From assembly GCF_020171285.1 (NCBI RefSeq), contig NZ_JAIUZI010000003.1:186001-250000 (forward strand): DNA of 64,000 bases, in the 5' to 3' direction. The position numbers and the translations under genes are program-made. The notes under the pieces are model-generated. The model did no database searches. It saw only the letters and a list, made by a program, of their open reading frames with translations, and was not told the DNA's origin. Origin of the DNA: Seohaeicola saemankumensis (GTDB taxonomy: Bacteria; Pseudomonadota; Alphaproteobacteria; Rhodobacterales; Rhodobacteraceae). Shown piece by piece: positions 47,069 through 56,454 of the stretch; position 1 is the first letter of the stretch; the number at the start of each line of letters is the position of its first letter.

Positions 47069-47820
47069 CTGTGACCCCCCTGCGCCCCAACATCGACCAC
47101 TGGCAGGACCGCGTAGACCTCGCCGCCGCCTTCCGCTGGACCGTGCGCCTGAACATGCACGAGGCGGTGGCGAACCATTTCAGCCTGGCGATCAACGACG
47201 ATGGCACGCGGTTCCTGATGAACCCCAACCAGATGCATTTTTCCCGCATCCGCGCCAGCGACCTGATCGAGGTCGATGTCAACGACCCCGACGCGCTGAG
47301 CGGCCCGGATGCACCCGATCCCACCGCCTGGGGCCTGCATGGCGGCATCCACCGCCATTGCTCCCATGCCCGCTGTGTCATGCATGTGCATTCGATCTTT
47401 GCCACGGTTCTGGCGTCGCTCGCCGACAGCCGGCTGCCGCCGATCGACCAGAACTGCGCCACCTTCTTCAACCGCTATGTGATTGACGAAGGCTACGGCG
47501 GGCTTGCCTTCGAGGACGAGGGCGAACGCTGTGCCGCGCTGCTGGTCGACCCCAGGAAAAAGGTGATGATCATGGGCAACCACGGGGTGCTGGTGATCGG
47601 CGACACCGTGGCGGACACCTTTAACAGGCTCTTTTATTTCGAACGCGCCGCGGAAACCTATATCCGCGCGCTGCAAACCGGCCAGCCGCTGCGGGTGCTG
47701 CCCGACGCGGTGGCCGAAAAGACCGCGCAGGAACTGGAAGCCTATCCCGAACAGGACGTGCGCCACCTGGCCGAGCTGAAGGCGATCCTGGACGCCGAAG
47801 GCTCAAACTACGCAAGTTAG
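47065..47820 (+). CDS. Class II aldolase/adducin family protein
   Basis: The 251-residue protein resembles L-fuculose-phosphate aldolase and related zinc enzymes. It shows NEAVANHFS-type N-terminal pattern (HEAVANHFSLAINDDG), the zinc-binding VMHVHSIFATVLAS, and MGNHGVLVIGDTVADTFNRL with the third His. Many members of this branch lack a known substrate. It lies between the VOC gene (4-base overlap) and a SelW-like gene, suggesting one operon. Confidence 0.88.
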   Translation: MTVTPLRPNIDHWQDRVDLAAAFRWTVRLNMHEAVANHFSLAINDDGTRFLMNPNQMHFSRIRASDLIEVDVNDPDALSGPDAPDPTAWGLHGGIHRHCSHARCVMHVHSIFATVLASLADSRLPPIDQNCATFFNRYVIDEGYGGLAFEDEGERCAALLVDPRKKVMIMGNHGVLVIGDTVADTFNRLFYFERAAETYIRALQTGQPLRVLPDAVAEKTAQELEAYPEQDVRHLAELKAILDAEGSNYAS

Positions 47821-47828
47821 GGTCGAAT

Positions 47829-48110
47829 ATGGGCAAGCCAAACGTCACCATCACCTATTGCACCGGCTGCAACTGGCTGTTGCGCGCCGGCTGGATGGCG
47901 CAGGAGCTGTTGCAGACATTCGGCACCGATCTGGGCTCGGTTGCGCTGATCCCGGGCGAGGTCGGCGGCATCTTCGAGATCCGCGCCGACGGTCACCTGC
48001 TGTGGGAGCGCAAACGCGATGGCGGCTTTCCCGACGCCCGCGCGCTGAAACAGCGGTTGCGCGACCACATCGACCCGGCGCGCGACCTGGGTCACCTGGA
48101 TCGCGGCTGA
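47829..48110 (+). CDS. SelT/SelW/SelH-like (Rdx) thioredoxin-fold protein
   Basis: The 93-residue protein has the redox motif CTGC at residues 11-14 in ITYCTGCNWLLRAGW and the typical GGIFEIRADGHLLWERKRDG segment. Eukaryotic relatives have selenocysteine in the second position; here it is an ordinary Cys codon. A redox role is inferred from the family. It follows the aldolase gene after eight bases. Confidence 0.9.
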   Translation: MGKPNVTITYCTGCNWLLRAGWMAQELLQTFGTDLGSVALIPGEVGGIFEIRADGHLLWERKRDGGFPDARALKQRLRDHIDPARDLGHLDRG

Positions 48111-48161
48111 TATCGGCCGGATTCGACCCTGATACGGGGCATTTCAGGTATTTCCGGGCGG

Positions 48162-48794
48162 TCAGCCCTTCTCGAACAGGGCGATCAGCGCGGTGTCGTC
48201 CTTGTTTTCGCCAATCGCCATGTCGCCGTAGATGCGCACCCGCCGCAGGGTCAGGTGAATGATCCGCCCCTCGCGCAGCAGCGCCTCGAACCGCGCGGCA
48301 AAGCGCTGGGTGTCATAGTGGTGTTCGTTGATCGACAGGGTGAACTGCGCCCCCCGCCGGGCGATACGCAACAGCGCGTCCAGCGCGCCGGGCCCGACAT
48401 GGCCGGTGGTAAAGGTCCCCGAGGACACGATGCCCGCATAGCTGTCGGCCGGCACCGGGATGCCGTCGTTCAGATCGGCCTCGATCGCATCGCGATAGAT
48501 GTCCTTGCGCATCGCCTGGTCCAGCATCTCGGCGCTGATGTCTGTAGCGTCGATCGGTCCGACGCCCAGATCGGACAGCACCGCGCCACACAGCCCGGTG
48601 CCCGCGCCCACGTCCAGCACCGGCCCCTGCCCGCCCGCCGTGACAAAGGCCCGCGCGGTATGGATGTGCAGCTGGTAGTCCTCGCGCGCGGCAAAGCTGG
48701 CATCATAGTCGCCGGCCCACTCGGCATAGAGCCTGCGGGAGTCCTCGGGCGTCTTCAGCGCATAGGCGGCGTTCAGATCGGGTTTCTCGCTCAT
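48162..48794 (-). CDS. SAM-dependent methyltransferase, class I
   Basis: The 210-residue protein has the SAM-binding motif VLDVGAGTGLCGAVLSDLG near residue 60, followed by IDATDISAEMLDQA, and a GPGALDALLRIARRGAQF segment, the standard order for the methyltransferase-11/25 group. The start at 48794 (MSEKPDL) is preferred; an upstream ATG at 48842 adds 16 residues. Substrate is unknown. Divergent from an SDR gene. Confidence 0.85.
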   Translation of the reverse strand: MSEKPDLNAAYALKTPEDSRRLYAEWAGDYDASFAAREDYQLHIHTARAFVTAGGQGPVLDVGAGTGLCGAVLSDLGVGPIDATDISAEMLDQAMRKDIYRDAIEADLNDGIPVPADSYAGIVSSGTFTTGHVGPGALDALLRIARRGAQFTLSINEHHYDTQRFAARFEALLREGRIIHLTLRRVRIYGDMAIGENKDDTALIALFEKG

Positions 48795-48871
48795 GCACAA
48801 TGAAAGGCGCAAGTTGAGATTCGAATCAAGCGGCGCTTGCATCCCCCCCGCCGGGGCCGCATCAATGGCGC

Positions 48872-49756
48872 ATGGACAAACTGCTGATTTCCTTCGGACA
48901 CGGGTATTCCGCTCAGGCGCTGGCCCGGCTGCTGCTGCCTCAGGGCTGGCGGATCATCGGAACCACGCGGTCGGCCGACAAGGCCGACATGCTGCGATCC
49001 ACCGGGATAGAGCCTGTCATCTGGCCCGGCGACCCGGACGCCCTGCCGCTGGACCGGGCCAGCCACCTGCTGATCTCGGCCGGGCCGGGCCAGGACGGCG
49101 ACCCGGTGCTGAACGCGATGCGCGACCGGATCTCCGCCCGCGCCGATCAGTTCGACTGGGTCGGCTACCTCTCGACCACGGCCGTCTACGGCGACCATCA
49201 GGGCGGCTGGGTCGATGAAAAAACCCCGCTCACCCCGGCCAGCCGCCGCGGCCAATGGCGGGTCGATGCCGAACGCGCCTGGGGCGCGATCCCCGGCCTG
49301 CCACTGCACATCTTCCGCCTCGCCGGCATCTATGGCCCGGGCCGCGGCCCCTTCGCCAAGGTGCGCGCTGGCACCTCGCGGCGGATCATCAAGCCGGGAC
49401 AGGTGTTTTCCCGCATCCATGTCGAGGACGTCGCGCAGGTGCTCGCCGCCTCCATCGCCCGCCCCAATCCCGGCGCCGCCTACAACCTCTGCGACGATGA
49501 CCCGGCCCCGCCGCAGGACGTGATCGAACACGCCGCCACCCTGCTTGGCCTGCCGGTGCCCCCGGCGATCCCCTATGACGAGGCCGAGATGACACCCATG
49601 GCGCGCAGCTTCTACGGCGAAAGTAAGCGGGTCAGGAACGACCGGATCAAGGATGAACTGGGCGTGCGCCTCCTCTACCCCGACTACCGCATCGGGCTAC
49701 AGGCGCTTCTGGCCTCCGAACAAAGCGACGAGACCCGGACAGGCGGCAGAAGCTAG
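48872..49756 (+). CDS. NAD(P)-dependent epimerase/SDR-family protein (YeeZ-like)
   Basis: The 294-residue protein has an N-terminal Rossmann region (MDKLLISFGHGYSAQALARL, a GxGxxG variant), YLSTTAVYGDHQGGWVDE, IFRLAGIYGPGRGPFAKV and SRIHVEDVAQVLAAS, as in extended SDR sugar-epimerase-like proteins such as YeeZ. The function of these is not established. Confidence 0.85.
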   Translation: MDKLLISFGHGYSAQALARLLLPQGWRIIGTTRSADKADMLRSTGIEPVIWPGDPDALPLDRASHLLISAGPGQDGDPVLNAMRDRISARADQFDWVGYLSTTAVYGDHQGGWVDEKTPLTPASRRGQWRVDAERAWGAIPGLPLHIFRLAGIYGPGRGPFAKVRAGTSRRIIKPGQVFSRIHVEDVAQVLAASIARPNPGAAYNLCDDDPAPPQDVIEHAATLLGLPVPPAIPYDEAEMTPMARSFYGESKRVRNDRIKDELGVRLLYPDYRIGLQALLASEQSDETRTGGRS

Positions 49757-49766
49757 GGCGGCTTCG

Positions 49767-50111
49767 GTGGGGATCTGGCATAATCTTTTTGTCCTGTGGA
49801 ATTTCCGCACCCTCAGGAAACTGCGCCTCCGGATCGAAACCCGCTTTCCGGGCCAAACCCCCGGGATGTGGCGCGATTTTGGAGCGGCGCAAAAGCTCGA
49901 TCTCCATTTCGGCCCGGTTCTCTACCCCGAGCTTGCCATCCTGCAATGGCTGGCCGTCGCCGCGCCCGACAGATTGCCGCTCCATGTGCTGGGCGATGAC
50001 GAGGTTGCCGCATATGTCACGCGGCTGAGACGCGGCCCGGCTGCGGCGCTCTACCGGGTATTGGCCGAACTCACGGGCCTGACGCACCGCCTTCAAGGCG
50101 GAATGCAGTAA
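49767..50111 (+). CDS. Small hypothetical protein
   Basis: A GTG at 49767, ten bases after the SDR stop and behind AGGGCGG, opens a 114-residue frame. The product starts with an aromatic, hydrophobic WHNLFVLWNFRTLRKLRLRI and is then mixed, with WRDFGAAQKLDL and a basic end. It lacks clear domains. Conserved-looking content and placement argue for a gene, but the start and reality are uncertain. Confidence 0.5.
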   Translation: MGIWHNLFVLWNFRTLRKLRLRIETRFPGQTPGMWRDFGAAQKLDLHFGPVLYPELAILQWLAVAAPDRLPLHVLGDDEVAAYVTRLRRGPAAALYRVLAELTGLTHRLQGGMQ

Positions 50112-50172
50112 ACCCGGCGCCCGGAACGCCGCGCGAGGCCAAGGATCCCAGCGCGTCGCGTCATGCGCGATG

Positions 50173-50207
50173 TTTCATCTCTTTCCAAATACTCCCGCCG
50201 GAGGCCC
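50173..50207 (-). repeat. Interspersed repeat, copy E
   Basis: On the minus strand GCCTCCGGCGG leads into GGAGTATTT, two bases, AAAGAGATGAA. The lead-in is the same as in copy D and the core matches copy B. Confidence 0.5.
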
Positions 50208-50279
50208 GCCGCGCGGCACGTGCGGCGCCCGGCTCAACCGGGGCCAAGTCCGCAAGGACGCAGGCGCCGGGCGGGAGCC

Positions 50280-52208
50280 CTACGCCCGTTTCCCCGAGAT
50301 CTGCGCCACGCCCAGCACCTCCAGCACCTTGGCCTCGATCTGCTCGGCGTTCATGCCCGCCACCGCGTACATGTCCGCCGGGCTGGCCTGATCGATGAAG
50401 ATGTCGGGCAGCACCATGGAGCGGAATTTCAGCCCCGCATCGAACACACCCTCGTCCGCCAAGAGCTGCGCCACGTGGCTGCCAAACCCGCCCACGGCGC
50501 CTTCCTCGATGGTGATCAGCGCCTCGTGGTCGCGCGCGAGCGACAGGATCAGGTCGCGGTCCAGCGGCTTGGCGAACCGGGCGTCGGCCACGGTCGGGGT
50601 GATGCCCCGCGCGGCCAGCGCGTCGGCGGCTTTCTCCACCTCGGCCAGCCGGGTGCCGAATGACAACAACGCCACGCCCTTGCCCTGCCGGATCATCCGG
50701 CCCTTGCCGATCTCCAGCACCTGGCCGGTCTCCGGCAGGTCCACGCCCACCCCTTCGCCGCGCGGATAGCGAAAGGCGATCGGCCCCTCGTCATGGGCGG
50801 CGGCGGTGGCGATCATGTGTTTCAGCTCCGCCTCGTCGGCGGCAGCCATCACCACCATGCCCGGCAGGTTGGCCAGATAGGCCACGTCGAACGACCCCGC
50901 GTGGGTCGCCCCGTCGGCGCCCACCAGCCCCGCGCGGTCGATGGCAAAGCGCACCGGCAGCCGCTGGATCGCCACGTCATGCACCACCTGATCGTAACCG
51001 CGCTGCAGGAATGTCGAATACATCGCGCAAAACGGCTTCAGCCCGCCGGCGGCCAGCGCGGCGGAAAAGGTCACGCCGTGCTGTTCGGCGATGGCCACAT
51101 CGAAACAGCGCGACGGGAACCGTTCGGCAAAGAGGTTCAGCCCGGTGCCGTCCGGCATCGCGGCGGTGACGGCGACGATCTTGTCATCCCTGGCCGCCAG
51201 GTCCGTCAGCGTCTTGCCAAAGACCGAGGTGTAGGAGGGCGCGTTCGACGGCGTTTTCTTCTGCTCGCCGGTGACCACGTCGAACTTGGCGGTGGCGTGC
51301 CCCCTGTCGCGAGCGTCTTCTGCCGGGGCATAGCCCTTGCCCTTTTTGGTCAGCACGTGGATCAGGATCGGCCCGGTGGCGCGGGCCTTGACGGTGCGCA
51401 GCACCGGCAACAGTTGGTTCAGATCGTGGCCGTCGATCGGGCCGACGTATGAGAACCCGAGTTCTTCGAACAGGGTGCCGCCCACGGCCATGCCCTTGAG
51501 CATTTCCTTGGCCCGCTTGGCGCCTTCGCGAAACGGTTCGGGCAGCATCGACACCGCCCCCTTGGCCGCCGCCTTCAGCTCCTGAAACGGTTCCTCGGCA
51601 TAGATCCGCGACAGGTAGGACGACAGCGCGCCGACCGGCGGGGCGATCGACATCTCGTTGTCGTTCAGGATCACGATCAGCCGTTTTTTCAGGTGGCCCG
51701 CGTTGTTCATCGCCTCGAACGCCATGCCGGCGCTCATCGAGCCGTCGCCGATCACCGCGATGGCGTCGCCCAGCCCCTCGGGCGTGACCCCGCCCAGGTC
51801 GCGCGCCACGGCAAAGCCCAGCGCGGCCGAAATCGAGGTAGAGCTATGGGCCGCGCCGAACGGGTCATAGGGCGACTCGCTGCGCTTGGTGAACCCCGAC
51901 AGCCCGTCCTTCATCCGCAGCGTGCGGATGCGGTCGCGGCGTTCGGTCAGGATCTTGTGCGGGTAACACTGGTGACCCACGTCCCAGATCACCTTGTCGC
52001 GCGGCGTGTCGAACACCGCGTGCAGCGCCACGGTCAGCTCGACCACGCCCAGCCCTGCGCCCAGGTGGCCGCCGGTGACGGAGACCGCCGAAATCGTTTC
52101 GGCGCGCAGCTCCTTGGCCAGTTGCGCCAATTGCCCGTCCGACAGGTGTTTCATGTCGGCGGGGCGCTGGATCTGGTCCAGCAGCGGTGTGTTCGGTCGG
52201 TCTGGCAT
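50280..52208 (-). CDS. dxs: 1-deoxy-D-xylulose-5-phosphate synthase Dxs
   Basis: Dxs joins pyruvate and glyceraldehyde 3-phosphate in the first step of the non-mevalonate isoprenoid pathway, using thiamine diphosphate. The 642 residues include [20 protein letters not shown], the cofactor motif [20 protein letters not shown] ending in [23 protein letters not shown] and the transketolase-type C-terminal domain. Length is normal. It is the last gene of the xseB-ispA-dxs run. Confidence 0.97.
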   Translation of the reverse strand: MPDRPNTPLLDQIQRPADMKHLSDGQLAQLAKELRAETISAVSVTGGHLGAGLGVVELTVALHAVFDTPRDKVIWDVGHQCYPHKILTERRDRIRTLRMKDGLSGFTKRSESPYDPFGAAHSSTSISAALGFAVARDLGGVTPEGLGDAIAVIGDGSMSAGMAFEAMNNAGHLKKRLIVILNDNEMSIAPPVGALSSYLSRIYAEEPFQELKAAAKGAVSMLPEPFREGAKRAKEMLKGMAVGGTLFEELGFSYVGPIDGHDLNQLLPVLRTVKARATGPILIHVLTKKGKGYAPAEDARDRGHATAKFDVVTGEQKKTPSNAPSYTSVFGKTLTDLAARDDKIVAVTAAMPDGTGLNLFAERFPSRCFDVAIAEQHGVTFSAALAAGGLKPFCAMYSTFLQRGYDQVVHDVAIQRLPVRFAIDRAGLVGADGATHAGSFDVAYLANLPGMVVMAAADEAELKHMIATAAAHDEGPIAFRYPRGEGVGVDLPETGQVLEIGKGRMIRQGKGVALLSFGTRLAEVEKAADALAARGITPTVADARFAKPLDRDLILSLARDHEALITIEEGAVGGFGSHVAQLLADEGVFDAGLKFRSMVLPDIFIDQASPADMYAVAGMNAEQIEAKVLEVLGVAQISGKRA

Positions 52209-52233
52209 CTGCGCCTCCCTCGGGGCTCAGGGC

Positions 52234-53100
52234 TTAGCTTTCGCGCGAGATAACGAAGCGCGCCGCTTCCCGCAAGCATTGCGCCGCCGCGCCATAGGGT
52301 TCAAGCGCGGCGCAGGCGTCGTCAACCAGGGTTGCGGCGCGGGATTTCGCGCCCTCCAGACCCAGCAGCGAGACAAAGGTCGCCTTGCCCGCCTCGGCAT
52401 CCTTGCGCAGGCGTTTGCCCGCCTTGGCGGCGTCGCCCTCTTCATCCAAGATGTCGTCGGCGATCTGAAAGGCAAGGCCCAGCGCCTGCGCATATTGGCG
52501 CAGCGGGGCCGGATCGGCCTGCGCCAGACGCGCCCCGGCGCAGGCGGACCATTCGAACAACGCGCCGGTCTTGCCGTCCTGCAGCGCGGTGATCTGTGCC
52601 AGCGTTAGCGGCTGATCGGCGGTTTCGGCGGCGATATCCAGCGCCTGGCCCAACACCATGCCGCGCGCGCCGCTGGCCTGCGCCAGCGACAGGGACAGAT
52701 CGGCGCGCACCGCATCCGGGCCGCAATCGGGATGGGTGGCCAGTTCAAAGGCCAGCGCCTGCAGCGCATCACCGGCCAGCACGGCAGTGGCCTCGTCCCA
52801 TTTCACATGCACGGTCGGGCGGCCCCGGCGCAGGTCGTCGTCATCCATGCAGGGCAGGTCGTCGTGCACCAGGCTATAGGCATGCAGCGCCTCGATGGCC
52901 GTGGCGGGCCAGATCGCGCGGTCCTCGGCGATGCCATGCAGCCGCGCGCTTTCCAGCACCAGAAACCCGCGCAGCCGCTTGCCACCCGCCGTGGCATAGC
53001 GCATGGCCTGCGCCACCGGCAGATCGGCGAAATCGCTCAGAACAGTGTTGAAATGCGCCTGAATCGACGCGGCGTCCTGCGCCAGCCTTTCGCGGAACAT
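52234..53100 (-). CDS. ispA: Farnesyl diphosphate synthase-type prenyltransferase
   Basis: This trans-prenyltransferase extends allylic diphosphates with isopentenyl diphosphate. The 288 residues show GGKRLRGFLVLESA, the first Asp-rich motif HDDLPCMDDDDLRRGRPTVH, GDALQALAFE, and the second, FQIADDILDEEGD. The two extra residues between the aspartates of the first motif fit bacterial short-chain (FPP/GPP) synthases. It lies one gene upstream of dxs and touches xseB. Confidence 0.94.
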   Translation of the reverse strand: MFRERLAQDAASIQAHFNTVLSDFADLPVAQAMRYATAGGKRLRGFLVLESARLHGIAEDRAIWPATAIEALHAYSLVHDDLPCMDDDDLRRGRPTVHVKWDEATAVLAGDALQALAFELATHPDCGPDAVRADLSLSLAQASGARGMVLGQALDIAAETADQPLTLAQITALQDGKTGALFEWSACAGARLAQADPAPLRQYAQALGLAFQIADDILDEEGDAAKAGKRLRKDAEAGKATFVSLLGLEGAKSRAATLVDDACAALEPYGAAAQCLREAARFVISRES

Positions 53101-53343
53101 TTACAACCCTTCGACGGAGGTGGTTCCGGTCGGGTTGCCGTCCTTGTCCAGCGTGATCGCGGCGACCTTTTCCTCGGCGCGCTTCAGCTCGTCCTCGCAC
53201 CGCTTCTTGAGCGCCGCGCCGCGTTCATAGAGGGTGATCGACGCGTCCAGCGCCACGTCGCCGCGTTCCAGCTGGTCGACCACCGTCTCCAGTTCCTTCA
53301 TCGCCTGTTCAAAGCTCATCTGGTCAACAGGAGTGTCCGTCAT
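53101..53343 (-). CDS. xseB: Exodeoxyribonuclease VII small subunit XseB
   Basis: XseB partners XseA in the nuclease that degrades single-stranded DNA. The 80 residues contain the family pattern [25 protein letters not shown] (residues 8-32, shortened here by name only) and [16 protein letters not shown]. Its start overlaps the deacetylase-like gene as ATGA, and it is followed directly by ispA, an order common in alphaproteobacteria. Confidence 0.95.
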   Translation of the reverse strand: MTDTPVDQMSFEQAMKELETVVDQLERGDVALDASITLYERGAALKKRCEDELKRAEEKVAAITLDKDGNPTGTTSVEGL

Positions 53344-54266
53344 GTCGCGGCCCTTATCAGTTCTTGCACATGTGCCCGCGCGCTGGCGGCCAGCGCGTTC
53401 AGATCATACCCGCCCTCCAAAGTCGAGACCACGCGGCCCTGACAGACCTCGGCGGCGACGGCGCAAAGCTCGGCGGTGATCCAGGCGAAATCGTCGGTTT
53501 CCCAGTTCAGCTGCGCCAGCGGGTCGTCCATATGGGCGTCGAACCCGGCCGAGATGATGATCAGCTCGGGGCGGAAACTGCGCAGGCGGGGGAAGGCGTG
53601 GTTGCGCCAGACGGCCCGCATCTCGATCCCGCCGGTGTCGGGCGCCAGCGGCAGGTTCAGCACATTGCCATGCGCGCCGGTTTCGTCCGCGCGCCCGGTG
53701 CCGGGCCAGAGCGGCATCTGCTGGCTGGTGATCACTAGCGCGCGCGGTTCGTCCCACAGGATGTCCTGGGTGCCGTTGCCGTGATGCACGTCGAAATCAA
53801 CCACCGCGACCCGGCTCAACCCGTGGTGATCCACCGCGTGTTTCGCCGCCAGCGCCGCGTTGCCAAACAGGCAAAAACCCATCGAGGTATCCGTTTCCGC
53901 GTGGTGGCCGGGCGGGCGGACCGCGCAAAAGGCATTGCCGACCTCGCCGCCCAGCACCATGTCGACGGCCCGCACACAGGCCCCGGCGGCGCGAAACGCG
54001 GCATCGAGCGATCCGGGCGACAGGAAGGTGTCGCCGTCGATCTGGTAGAACCCCTCGGCGGGCCGGTTGCGGCGCAGATCGGCGAGATAGCTGGCCGGAT
54101 GGATGCGCAGGATGTCATCCTCGGCGGCCAGCGGCGCGGTGACGCGGGTCAGGTCGAGCGGTTCCAGCGCGTGCAGCACATGTTCCAGCCGCGCCACCCG
54201 TTCGGGGTGGCCGTCGGGGGTGACATGGGTCAGGCAATCGGCGTGGGTGATCAGGGCGGTTGTCAT
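53340..54266 (-). CDS. Histone deacetylase-like (acetoin utilisation/acetylpolyamine amidohydrolase) family protein
   Basis: The 308 residues (start 54266) carry the zinc-hydrolase core: [19 protein letters not shown] with the catalytic His pair, [14 protein letters not shown] with zinc Asp and His, and [13 protein letters not shown] with the second zinc Asp. Bacterial members remove acetyl groups from small amines or acetylated proteins. It starts the operon that runs into xseB, ispA and dxs. An upstream ATG at 54302 is possible. Confidence 0.9.
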   Translation of the reverse strand: MTTALITHADCLTHVTPDGHPERVARLEHVLHALEPLDLTRVTAPLAAEDDILRIHPASYLADLRRNRPAEGFYQIDGDTFLSPGSLDAAFRAAGACVRAVDMVLGGEVGNAFCAVRPPGHHAETDTSMGFCLFGNAALAAKHAVDHHGLSRVAVVDFDVHHGNGTQDILWDEPRALVITSQQMPLWPGTGRADETGAHGNVLNLPLAPDTGGIEMRAVWRNHAFPRLRSFRPELIIISAGFDAHMDDPLAQLNWETDDFAWITAELCAVAAEVCQGRVVSTLEGGYDLNALAASARAHVQELIRAAT

Positions 54267-54371
54267 GGCCCGCACGCTAGCAATGCACCGCGCGCGCGGC
54301 AACCGGTTGCGATGGGGCTTGACCCTGGCCCCTGTCAGCGCACCATAGGGGCAACCGACCGGAGGTGTCCC

Positions 54372-55745
54372 ATGCCCGTTTCCCGCCGTGCGTTCCTTGC
54401 CGGCGCCGCCAGCCTGCCCCTGGCGGCTCGCGCGGTGTCCGCCAGTGATCCCGCCTTGACTCTCACCGCCGCCCCGGCGCGGCTACAGATCGCGCCGCCG
54501 GACTATCCCGCCACCGATGTCTGGGCCTATGACGCGCAGGTGCCGGGGCGGATGTTGCGCTACCGGCAGGGGGACGAGGTGCAGCTGCGGCTGGCCAACG
54601 GGTTGGACCAGCCGACCACGATCCACTGGCACGGGCTGCGCCTGCCCAACGCGATGGACGGGGTGCCGGGCATGACGCAACCCGCCGTCGCCCCCGGCGA
54701 CAGCTTTGACTACCGGTTCACGGCGCGCGATGCCGGCACCTTCTGGTACCATCCGCACGCCAATTCCACCGAACAGATCTCGCGCGGGCTGGCCGGGGTG
54801 CTGGTGGTGGACGACGCCAAAGGCCCGGACGTCGATGCCGACGAGGTCATCGTGCTGGATGACTGGCGGATGACGCAAGAGGCCCAGATTCACGCCTCGT
54901 TCGACGATTGGCACGACCTGTCCCACGCCGGGCGGCTGGGCAATTACATCACCGCCAACGGGTTGCCGGACCTGCGGCTGACGGCGGCGCCGGGCGACCG
55001 GCTGCGCCTGCGGCTGGTGAACACGGCGACGGCGCGGATTTTCCGGCTGCGCCTGTCGGGCCTGCGGGCCTGGATCGCGGCGCTGGACGGGATGCCGCTG
55101 GCACAGCCGCAAGAGGCCGACGAGGTGATGATCGCCCCGGCGCAGCGGGTCGACCTGCTGGCCGATGTGACGGCCAAAGCCGGCGAAGAGGCGGTGATCG
55201 GGTCGGTGGAACGCGACGGCACCTATGCCACTGCGGTGATCGCGGTGTCGGGCGCGGGCGGCGCGACGCGCCCCGCACCGGCCCCGCTGGCGCCCAACCA
55301 CATGTCGGATCTGTCGTTGGACACGGCCCGCGCGGTCGCGCTGAAGATGGAGGGCGGCGCGATGCGCGGCCTGCCGGATGGCGCGGTCTGGGAAGGCACC
55401 CGGATGGACATGCGCGAACTGGCCGAGATGGGCCAGTTCTGGGCCTTCAACGGGGTTGCGGGGATGACCGACGATCCGCTGGTCGATGCGGCACTGGGCG
55501 AAACGGTGCGCATTCCGATCACCAACGCCACCGCCTTTCCCCATGCCATGCATCTGCACGGCACCCATTTCCGCGAGGTGCTGGCGGACGGAACATTGGG
55601 TCCGTGGCGCGACACGCTGCTGGTGATGCCGGATCAGACCCGCGAGATCGCCTTTGCCGCCGAGAACCCCGGCGACTGGATGTTCCACTGCCACATGCTG
55701 TCACATCAGAAATCGGGGATGATGAACTGGATCCGCGTGACCTGA
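54372..55745 (+). CDS. Exported multicopper oxidase (cupredoxin family)
   Basis: The 457-residue protein begins with a twin-arginine-type signal (SRRAFLAGAASLPLAA), so it is exported folded. All copper-ligand motifs are seen: TIHWHGLRLP, FWYHPHANS, HAMHLHGTHF and FHCHMLSHQKSGM, giving type 1, 2 and 3 coppers. Such enzymes oxidise copper(I), iron, manganese or phenolics. GGAGGTG precedes the ATG. It lies alone between the deacetylase operon and petR. Confidence 0.92.
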   Translation: MPVSRRAFLAGAASLPLAARAVSASDPALTLTAAPARLQIAPPDYPATDVWAYDAQVPGRMLRYRQGDEVQLRLANGLDQPTTIHWHGLRLPNAMDGVPGMTQPAVAPGDSFDYRFTARDAGTFWYHPHANSTEQISRGLAGVLVVDDAKGPDVDADEVIVLDDWRMTQEAQIHASFDDWHDLSHAGRLGNYITANGLPDLRLTAAPGDRLRLRLVNTATARIFRLRLSGLRAWIAALDGMPLAQPQEADEVMIAPAQRVDLLADVTAKAGEEAVIGSVERDGTYATAVIAVSGAGGATRPAPAPLAPNHMSDLSLDTARAVALKMEGGAMRGLPDGAVWEGTRMDMRELAEMGQFWAFNGVAGMTDDPLVDAALGETVRIPITNATAFPHAMHLHGTHFREVLADGTLGPWRDTLLVMPDQTREIAFAAENPGDWMFHCHMLSHQKSGMMNWIRVT

Positions 55746-55752
55746 GCGGGGC

Positions 55753-56454
55753 TCAGTCCGGGGTCAGCATATAGCCCGCGCCGCGCACCGTCTGCAGGTA
55801 GCGCGGCTGTTTCGGGTCCGGTTCGACCTTGCGCCGCAACCGGGTGACCTGAACGTCCACCGCGCGTTCCTGCGCCTGGCCGCGATCGCGGCCCAGTTCC
55901 TCGACCAGCTTGGCCCGGCTCACCGGCTCTCCGGGGCAGCCGGAAAAGATCCGCATCAGCTGGCTTTCCGTCGCGGTCAGCCGCACCAGGTCTTCGCCCT
56001 GCCACATCTCGCCGCGTTCGATGTCATAGCGGATCGACCCCAGATGCAGGATCTTGGGCACGCTGTCCTCGGCCGGGGTGTCGGGCATCCGCCGCAGGAT
56101 CGCGTTGATCCTGAGCAGCAGTTCCTTGGGCTCAAAGGGTTTGGCCAGGTAATCGTCCGCCCCCGCCTCCAGCCCGGCGATGCGGTGTTCAGTCTCGCCG
56201 CGCGCGGTCAACAGCAGGATCGGCGTCTGCATGCTCTCGCGCAGCGACCGGGTCAGGCTGACGCCATCCTCGCCCGGCATCATCACATCCATCACGATCA
56301 GGTCGAAATCGAGCCCCGACAGAACCCGGCGGGCATGGGCGGCATCGCGCGCCGCCGTTACAAGGAACCCGTTGCGGATCAGGAATTTCTTGAGAAGGTC
56401 GCGGATGCGTTCGTCGTCATCGACGATCAGCAGGTGGGCGTCCGTCGCGCTCAT
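55753..56454 (-). CDS. petR: OmpR-family response regulator, PetR-like
   Basis: The 233-residue protein has a receiver domain with the acidic pocket in LLIVDDDE and the phosphorylation Asp in IVMDVMMPGEDG, KPF at the end, and a winged-helix output domain with RAVDVQVTRLRRKVE and QTVRGAGYML. A MarR-type gene directly upstream with ATGA overlap is the arrangement of petP-petR in Rhodobacter, where petR is needed for growth by cytochrome bc1. The name is assigned by family and order. Confidence 0.8.
   Translation of the reverse strand: MSATDAHLLIVDDDERIRDLLKKFLIRNGFLVTAARDAAHARRVLSGLDFDLIVMDVMMPGEDGVSLTRSLRESMQTPILLLTARGETEHRIAGLEAGADDYLAKPFEPKELLLRINAILRRMPDTPAEDSVPKILHLGSIRYDIERGEMWQGEDLVRLTATESQLMRIFSGCPGEPVSRAKLVEELGRDRGQAQERAVDVQVTRLRRKVEPDPKQPRYLQTVRGAGYMLTPD

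Noticed and set aside
47829..48110. SelW-like gene as a selenoprotein
   Set aside because: Both positions of its CxxC motif are ordinary Cys codons.
53781..54371. Extension of the multicopper oxidase frame upstream to 53781
   Set aside because: It would remove the twin-arginine signal from the N-terminus and overlaps the deacetylase gene antisense; GGAGGTG before 54372 marks the true start.
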